Shown here in pieces: positions 59,869-64,000 of a stretch of DNA of 64,000 nucleotides (position 1 is the stretch's first letter; every line of letters begins with the position of its first letter). Source of the DNA: Aminobacter sp039907765 (GTDB lineage: Bacteria > Pseudomonadota > Alphaproteobacteria > Rhizobiales > Rhizobiaceae); the NCBI RefSeq assembly GCF_039907765.1, contig NZ_JARDJI010000014.1, positions 1 to 64,000 of the forward strand. The letters run 5' to 3'. The notes under the pieces were generated by a model. The model saw nothing but the letters and a program-made list of their open reading frames with translations, was not told the DNA's origin and did no database searches. The translations under genes were made by a program, and so were the position numbers.

Positions 59869-61338
59869 ATGCTCGAGTTCTATTTCTCGTATCGCGGGGT
59901 GCTCAAGCGCCTGCGTCGTGGTGCGCTCGGTGGCGAGATGGATCGCCTCGCCGAGCATTTTTTCACGCTCGGTTACAAGCGAGCGTCGGCCAAGATTTAT
60001 CTGAGCCGGATTGCGCGTTTTAGCCAGTTTGCCGCGACGCGCTGTGGTCCGATGCCGATCCATCAAGATGTCATCGACAGCTATTTGGGCGCGTTTACTA
60101 CGGATACTCCGCGCATTGGGGCAGTATCGGCTCTGGGCCATGCACGGCGAGTGGCTCCGGAGCGGTTCATTATTTCCGTTCCAAGTGAAGAGGATGATCC
60201 GGATACTCCGCTTCTGGCCTCCTTTTCGGACTATCTGCGCAGTGTACGGGGCCTGGAGCCGAAGACCCGCGAAGGCGTTCTTCTGGGCGGCCGCCGCTTT
60301 CTGGATTGGTTCCGCCATCACCATCCCGGCCAGGACATCGAGGCGTTGACGGCTAAGCAGGTCCTTGCTGCTGTCGAGCATCGGCTGACCAAACAACGCA
60401 ACGCCACTCCCGCGACCGTGGCCAGCTATCGCGACGCCTTGCGCATGCTGATCCTCTTTGCCGCCGCCAGGTTGCGGAAGAGGCCGGCGGCGTTGGCGCT
60501 CGAAGATCTCGATCGAGACCTCGTTCTCGCCTTTCTCGACGAACTCGAAGAGAAGCGGAACAACACCGTCGCCACGCGCAATGCCCGACTAGCTGCGATA
60601 CGATCTTTCTTCCACCATGTGGCAGCGGCCGACCCGGCGTCCTTTGGTATCGCGCAACGCGTGCTGACGATCCCCACAAAACGGGCGCACATTGAGGTGA
60701 CGCGCCACCTCACCAACCCAGAAGTGGACGCAATCATTGCGGCGCCCGATCAGAGGACGCCCCGTGGCCGGCGCGACCGCGCGTTACTGCTGTTCCTGGC
60801 GCGGACCGGCGCGCGGATCTCCGAAGCCATCAGTGTCAATGCTGACGACCTTCAGTTGGAGCGCCCGCGTTCGCAGGTGCTGTTGCACGGTAAGGGGCGC
60901 AGAGATCGCGTCATCCCCGTTCCTCAGGATCTGGCGAGAGCGCTGGCGGCCTTGTTGCGCGAACGCGGAATCGCCAACCACGAACCACGACCGATCTTTG
61001 TCGGCGCCCACAATGAGCGCCTGACGCGCTTCGGGGCGACCCACATCGTACGACGAGCGGCGGCCAAGGCAGTGGCCATAAGGCCGGACTTGGCCGAAAA
61101 GCCCATATCGCCACACATCTTCCGGCACTCCCTCGCCATGAAGCTTCTCCAATCCGGCGTGGATCTTTTGACGATTCAAGCCTGGCTCGGGCACGCACAG
61201 GTCGCCACCACCCACCGCTATGCTGCCGCGGATGTCGAGATGATGCGCAACGGACTCGAAAAGGCGGGCATCGAGGGCAATTACGGCGCGCGCTTCCGAC
61301 CCACCGATACCATTCTGCAACTGCTGAACAGCATCTAA
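59869..61338 (+). CDS. tyrosine recombinase of the long-inverted-repeat element
   Basis: A 489-residue tyrosine recombinase, longer than XerC/D (about 300) because of an extra N-terminal domain of about 110 residues (LEFYFSYRGVLKRLRRG, FTLGYKRASAKIYLSRIARFSQF). The SAM-like core-binding domain is about 115-255 and the catalytic domain 275-470. Catalytic set: R316 (TGARISEA), K342 (HGKGRRDR), H416 and R419 (SPHIFRHS), H442 (LGHAQ) and Y451 (THRYAA). The ATG at 59869 has GGAGGG 6 bases upstream. It is the only gene of the element, so it probably carries out both excision and insertion. Confidence 0.93.
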   Translation: MLEFYFSYRGVLKRLRRGALGGEMDRLAEHFFTLGYKRASAKIYLSRIARFSQFAATRCGPMPIHQDVIDSYLGAFTTDTPRIGAVSALGHARRVAPERFIISVPSEEDDPDTPLLASFSDYLRSVRGLEPKTREGVLLGGRRFLDWFRHHHPGQDIEALTAKQVLAAVEHRLTKQRNATPATVASYRDALRMLILFAAARLRKRPAALALEDLDRDLVLAFLDELEEKRNNTVATRNARLAAIRSFFHHVAAADPASFGIAQRVLTIPTKRAHIEVTRHLTNPEVDAIIAAPDQRTPRGRRDRALLLFLARTGARISEAISVNADDLQLERPRSQVLLHGKGRRDRVIPVPQDLARALAALLRERGIANHEPRPIFVGAHNERLTRFGATHIVRRAAAKAVAIRPDLAEKPISPHIFRHSLAMKLLQSGVDLLTIQAWLGHAQVATTHRYAAADVEMMRNGLEKAGIEGNYGARFRPTDTILQLLNSI

Positions 61339-61346
61339 GCTAAAAC

Positions 61347-61430
61347 ATTATGTGGCGGAGGATGCCAGATTTGGCAGACCCCGGCTGGCGCCGAGACGCC
61401 TCCGCCACAAAATCTCACCCGATGCATAAG
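61347..61430. repeat. right 84-bp inverted repeat of the recombinase element
   Basis: Reverse complement of the left repeat with four mismatches. An 11-bp inner dyad TGTGGCGGAGG/CCTCCGCCACA spans 61351-61409 and contains a TGCCA/TGGCA hairpin. It begins 9 bases after the recombinase stop. Confidence 0.9.
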
Positions 61431-61433
61431 TGT

Positions 61434-61457
61434 GGTTAGGTGGCGCGCCACCTAACC
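61434..61457. repeat. 24-bp perfect palindrome at the right edge of the element
   Basis: The half-site GGTTAGGTGGCG is followed directly by its reverse complement. It lies between the right 84-bp repeat and the target-site copy CCCTTCT and includes the first two bases of that copy. No equivalent is present at the left end. Confidence 0.85.
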
Positions 61458-61760
61458 CTTCTCGGGGGCGCTGTTCGTGTTCCGGGGCAAGCGCGGCGAC
61501 ATGTTGAAGATCTTGGCCTGGGATGGAAGTGGGCTGTGCCTGTTCGCCAAGCGCTTGGAGCAGGGAAAGTTCGTCTGGCCGCCGATCGTGGCGGGTCGGC
61601 TTCAGCTGACACCGGCCCAGTTGGCCTTGCTCGTTGAAGGAATTGATTGGCGGCGGACGGTCGCACCGGAACCGGTCACGCGCCCGGAAGCCATCTAAAT
61701 AAGTTCCTGATTCCAAGGATTTATTCTCGCTCGCGAGTCATGACTTTGCTATAAGCCGGC

Positions 61761-63244
61761 ATGTCTCTTGCCACTGCGGAATTGCCGTCGGATCCGGACG
61801 CCCTGCGCGCGTTCGCGGCGGCTTTGCAGGCCGAGCTCTACGCCAAGACGCTGCATATCGAGAAGCTGAAAGCCCAGTTGGCGACGCTGCGGCGCGCGCG
61901 CTTCGGCCAGTCGTCCGAGAAGCTCGATCGGCAGATCGATCTGCTTGAGCTGATCATCGGCGATCTGGAGGAGGCCGAGGCCGCCAGCGAAGCCCGCCAG
62001 GATGCGACTGCGGCGATGCCAGGCGTGATGCCGGCGCCGACCAGGCCACAGCGCGTAGGCAATCGCCGGCCGCTGCCCGATCACCTGCCGCGCGAGGTCA
62101 TCACCCACGCCGGGGTTTGCACCTGCCCGGCCTGCGGTTCCGAGCGTCTGCGCAGGATCAGCGACGATGAACGCGAGGTGCTGGAATATGTGCCGTCACA
62201 CTTCAAGGTCGTCGTGCATGTGCGGCCGAAACTGAGCTGCCGGGACTGCGAGGCCATCACCCAGCCGACGATGCCGAGCCTGCCGATCGAGCGCGGCAGA
62301 CCCGGCCAAGGGCTGATCGCCCACGAGCTGGTCTCCAAATATGCGACCACCTGCCTTTGAACCGACAGTCCGGCATCTACGCCCGCGAGGGCGTCGACCT
62401 CGATCGATCGACCCTGGCCGACTGGGTCGGACGGGCCGCTTGGCTGGTCGCGCCGATGGCCGAGCGCATCGGCGACTACGCTCGCGCCGGCCCGGCCATC
62501 CATGCCGACGACACGCCGATCCCGGTTCAGGATCCCGGACGCGGGCGCACCAAGAGCGGCCGGCTATGGGTCGTTGTGCGCGACGAAGGCACCTGGGGCT
62601 CGCCCAATCCGCCGGCGGCTTTCTATCGCTACTCGCCTGACCGCAACGGCGAGCACGCCCAAGCCCTGCTGGCGCCGGCATCCGGCTTCCTGCACGCCGA
62701 CGCCTATGCCGGCTTCGACAAGCTCTACGAACCGGATCCGATCACCGGTCGCCCGCGCCTGGAGCCGGTCGCGTGTTGGGCCCATGCCAGGCGCGAACTG
62801 TTCGACGAGCACGCCAGGACCAAATCGCCAATCGCGCGTCAGGCACTGGACAAGATCGGCGCGATCTTCGCCGTCGAGCGCGAGATCAACGGCCGGGGCG
62901 CCGAAGTTCGTCTGGCCGTGCGCCAGGCTCAAAGCGTGCCGTTGCTGGCCGACCTCAAGGATTACCTGGAGACCAGCCTCGGCAGGATCAGCCGCAAAGG
63001 CGACCTCGCCAAGGCCATCCGCTACAGCCTCAACCGCTGGGAGGCGCTCTGCCGCTTCACCGAAGATGGCCGTCTCGAGATGACCAACAATGCCGCCGAA
63101 CGCGCGATCCGCCCACTGACGCTCGGACGACGGAACTGGACCTTCCTCGGCTCGGACTCCGGCGGCGAGCGCGCCGCGATCCTCTACACCCTGATTCAGA
63201 CCTGCATGTGTGGATGGCTCCCGCGGTGCAAGGGTTTTGTTTGA
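61761..63244 (+). pseudogene. tnpC: IS66-family transposase TnpC, frameshifted and 3'-truncated
   Basis: The 5' frame (61761-62360) has the leucine-zipper-like N-terminus and the zinc-finger CTCPACG...LSCRDC; the second frame (to 63205) has the DDE residues in AIHADDTPIPV, FLHADAYAGFDKLY and MTNNAAERAIRPL. The frames meet at about 62342, where AAATATGCGACCAC would read KYADHLPLN with one more C. From about 63205 the frame continues into unrelated DNA, so the C-terminal IS66 domain is lost. The transposase is inactive. Confidence 0.88.
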
Positions 63245-63476
63245 GCAATGCGCGAAAAGTTGGCGGCTTGCATGTGTCCGGCCTACGTAAGAGGCGGCAC
63301 GTTTGGCCGCCGGCCCAGATGAGATCCGCGGATCGGGTCCATAACAAACTGACGCGCTTAGGGCGCCTACATGTCTACTGGGTGTCCCGATCTCGTCTAT
63401 CACTGTCGCGTCATCTTCCCATTCAGCGCCGATGCACCACGAGCGCCAGGACCCGGCTGGTCCTGCCGGCCGATAC
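63245..63476. other. junction between truncated IS66 and partial IS110 element
   Basis: About 230 bases with no supported gene. Part of it is presumably the downstream end of the minus-strand IS110 element that follows. The exact end of that element cannot be placed because no repeat is visible. Confidence 0.4.
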
Positions 63477-64000
63477 TTATGCCGTGCGGTAGGTCTCCTC
63501 TCGCGTCATCACTGCCCAGATGATCCTCGCCATTTTGTTGGCCAGGGCGACTGCAGCGAGCTTGATCGGCTTGCGCGCAATAATGCGTCCTAGCCAACTT
63601 TGAGCGAAGTTCTGCCTGCTGCGCGACCAACGTATCGTGGACATGGCGCCAATGACGAGGAGCCGGCGGATAGTGCGATCGCCCATCTTCGTGATGCGGC
63701 CCAACCGTTCTTTGCCACCGCTCGAGTTCTGACGTGGCACAAGGCCAAGCCATGCCGCGAAGTCGCGGCCTGATCGGAAACCGCGGATATCCGGCACTCC
63801 AGCTAATATCGCGCTGACGGTGATCGGGCCGACGCCTGGAACGCTGAGCAACCTGGCAGCTTCGGGTTCTGCACGGCAATGCCTTTGCATTTGAGCTTCG
63901 AGAGCATTGATCTGAGCAGTTAGGGCGACGAGCTGGTCAGCCAGGATATTCAACGGTGCTCGTACCGCATCGGGGATCGGTGTCGCCGGATCGGATATCC
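63477..64000 (-). CDS. IS110-family transposase, C-terminal part, running off the window
   Basis: The frame is open from the window end to 63477 and encodes the C-terminal transposase domain: LLSVPGVGPITVSAILAGVPD, FRSGRDFAAWLGLVPRQNSSGG and KERLGRITKMGDRTIRRLL, with the conserved Ser region. It belongs to the IS110/IS1111 group and differs from the IS110 enzyme at 35240 (different C-terminal strip). The N-terminal DEDD domain lies beyond 64000, so completeness is unknown. Confidence 0.85.
   Translation of the reverse strand, partial: ISDPATPIPDAVRAPLNILADQLVALTAQINALEAQMQRHCRAEPEAARLLSVPGVGPITVSAILAGVPDIRGFRSGRDFAAWLGLVPRQNSSGGKERLGRITKMGDRTIRRLLVIGAMSTIRWSRSRQNFAQSWLGRIIARKPIKLAAVALANKMARIIWAVMTREETYRTA

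Larger units (their letters stand above)
59728..61462 (+). mobile_element. single tyrosine-recombinase element with 84-bp inverted ends (about 1,735 bp)
   Basis: Defined by exact restoration of tnpB upon removal and by CCCTTCT at 59721-59727 and 61456-61462. It carries one recombinase gene, an 84-bp near-perfect inverted repeat at each end and an additional 24-bp perfect palindrome outside the right repeat. I do not recognise a named family. It looks recent, because the repeats differ at only four positions. Confidence 0.8.
59610..61698 (+). pseudogene. tnpB: IS66-family TnpB, split by the recombinase element
   Basis: The 5' part (59610-59727) encodes MIAPGSGVRVYLATQPCDMR and KGMDGLAAQVQNVLAADPF; the 3' part (61463-61698) continues with SGALFVFRGKRGDM and ILAWDGSGLCLFAKRLEQGKF to the end. 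Removing 59728-61462 joins GAT CCC TTC TCG in frame and restores a 117-residue TnpB (354 bases). CCCTTCT is present at both edges, a probable 7-bp target duplication. Confidence 0.9.
59110..63207 (+). mobile_element. IS66-family element, left end intact, right end lost, interrupted by a second element
   Basis: The left end begins at 59110 with GTAAGCGCCC, typical of IS66 termini. The standard tnpA-tnpB-tnpC order follows. tnpB is split by the recombinase element at 59728-61462, tnpC has a one-base frameshift and its last 50 or so codons and the right inverted repeat are missing from about 63205. The element is thus inactive. Confidence 0.85.

Noticed and set aside
63400..63879. 159-codon minus-strand frame overlapping the final IS110 gene
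   Set aside because: The frame offset from it carries the clear IS110 C-terminal motifs; this one is a shadow.
1..64000. CRISPR arrays, complete rRNA or tRNA genes, nod boxes and sigma-54 promoters
   Set aside because: None was found on reading both strands; no spaced direct repeats of 25-40 bases and no convincing nod-box or TGGCAC-N5-TTGC match were seen.

Overview
The window looks like accessory DNA (a plasmid or genomic island) from an alphaproteobacterium of the rhizobial group (Hyphomicrobiales). The base composition is GC-rich. It carries a MucR/Ros-family regulator, two DUF982 proteins, RepB/ParB-like proteins, a Usg protein, IS66 and IS110 elements, a rhizobial-type intergenic palindrome and CIRCE/ROSE-type heat-shock control. 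Species cannot be fixed from the sequence alone.

Layout. (1) 1-6.4 kb is a mobility and maintenance block: an AT-hook-like small protein, a tyrosine recombinase directly downstream of a VapBC toxin-antitoxin pair, a phage-type HTH regulator, and a divergent, translationally coupled trio of a serine recombinase and two ParB/RepB-like proteins. (2) 6.5-9.2 kb is debris: an AddA/UvrD-like helicase with a 1-base lesion whose C-terminus is replaced by the tail of an unrelated small protein, plus the end of its upstream partner. (3) 9.2-34.1 kb is a large catabolic region for N-heterocycles or nucleobase-like compounds. It holds a LysR regulator, an NCS2 permease (1-base frameshift), a three-subunit molybdenum hydroxylase, a COG0523 GTPase, two paralogous amidohydrolases, UbiD and UbiX, XdhC, a Nudix-like protein, a second LysR, a nucleoside-type ABC importer with two BMP binding proteins, a cytosine-deaminase-like hydrolase, an amidase and a damaged barbiturase/cyanurate-hydrolase gene. 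(4) 34.2-37.1 kb is a second cytosine-deaminase-like gene split by an intact IS110 element.

(5) 37.3-39.4 kb holds gene remnants, a MucR-like regulator and a small orphan gene. (6) 39.5-46.6 kb is a likely quaternary-ammonium cluster: a GlxA-type regulator divergent from a Rieske oxygenase, a GMC oxidoreductase, a class II aldolase-like protein, a ferredoxin-reductase-like flavoprotein and a ChoX-like choline-binding protein. (7) 46.9-48.0 kb is a head-to-head junction of a 5'-truncated histidine kinase and a 5'-truncated Crp/Fnr regulator. (8) 48.3-59.1 kb is a stress-protection island: DUF982, an ABC-2 exporter with a NEW3-domain protein, an HtrA protease, GroES/GroEL, Usg, two Hsp20 chaperones (one behind a ROSE-like RNA thermometer), a free-standing NDUFS4-domain protein and a second DUF982. 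(9) 59.1-64 kb is an IS66 element whose tnpB is split by an unusual element made of one tyrosine recombinase between 84-bp inverted repeats; part of another IS110 element runs off the window end.

Four genes (helicase, NCS2 permease, barbiturase, IS66 tnpC) each carry what looks like a single missing base whose restoration recreates the family sequence. This may reflect gene decay or an uncorrected sequencing error pattern. Function calls rest on motif recognition by eye; no database search was run.
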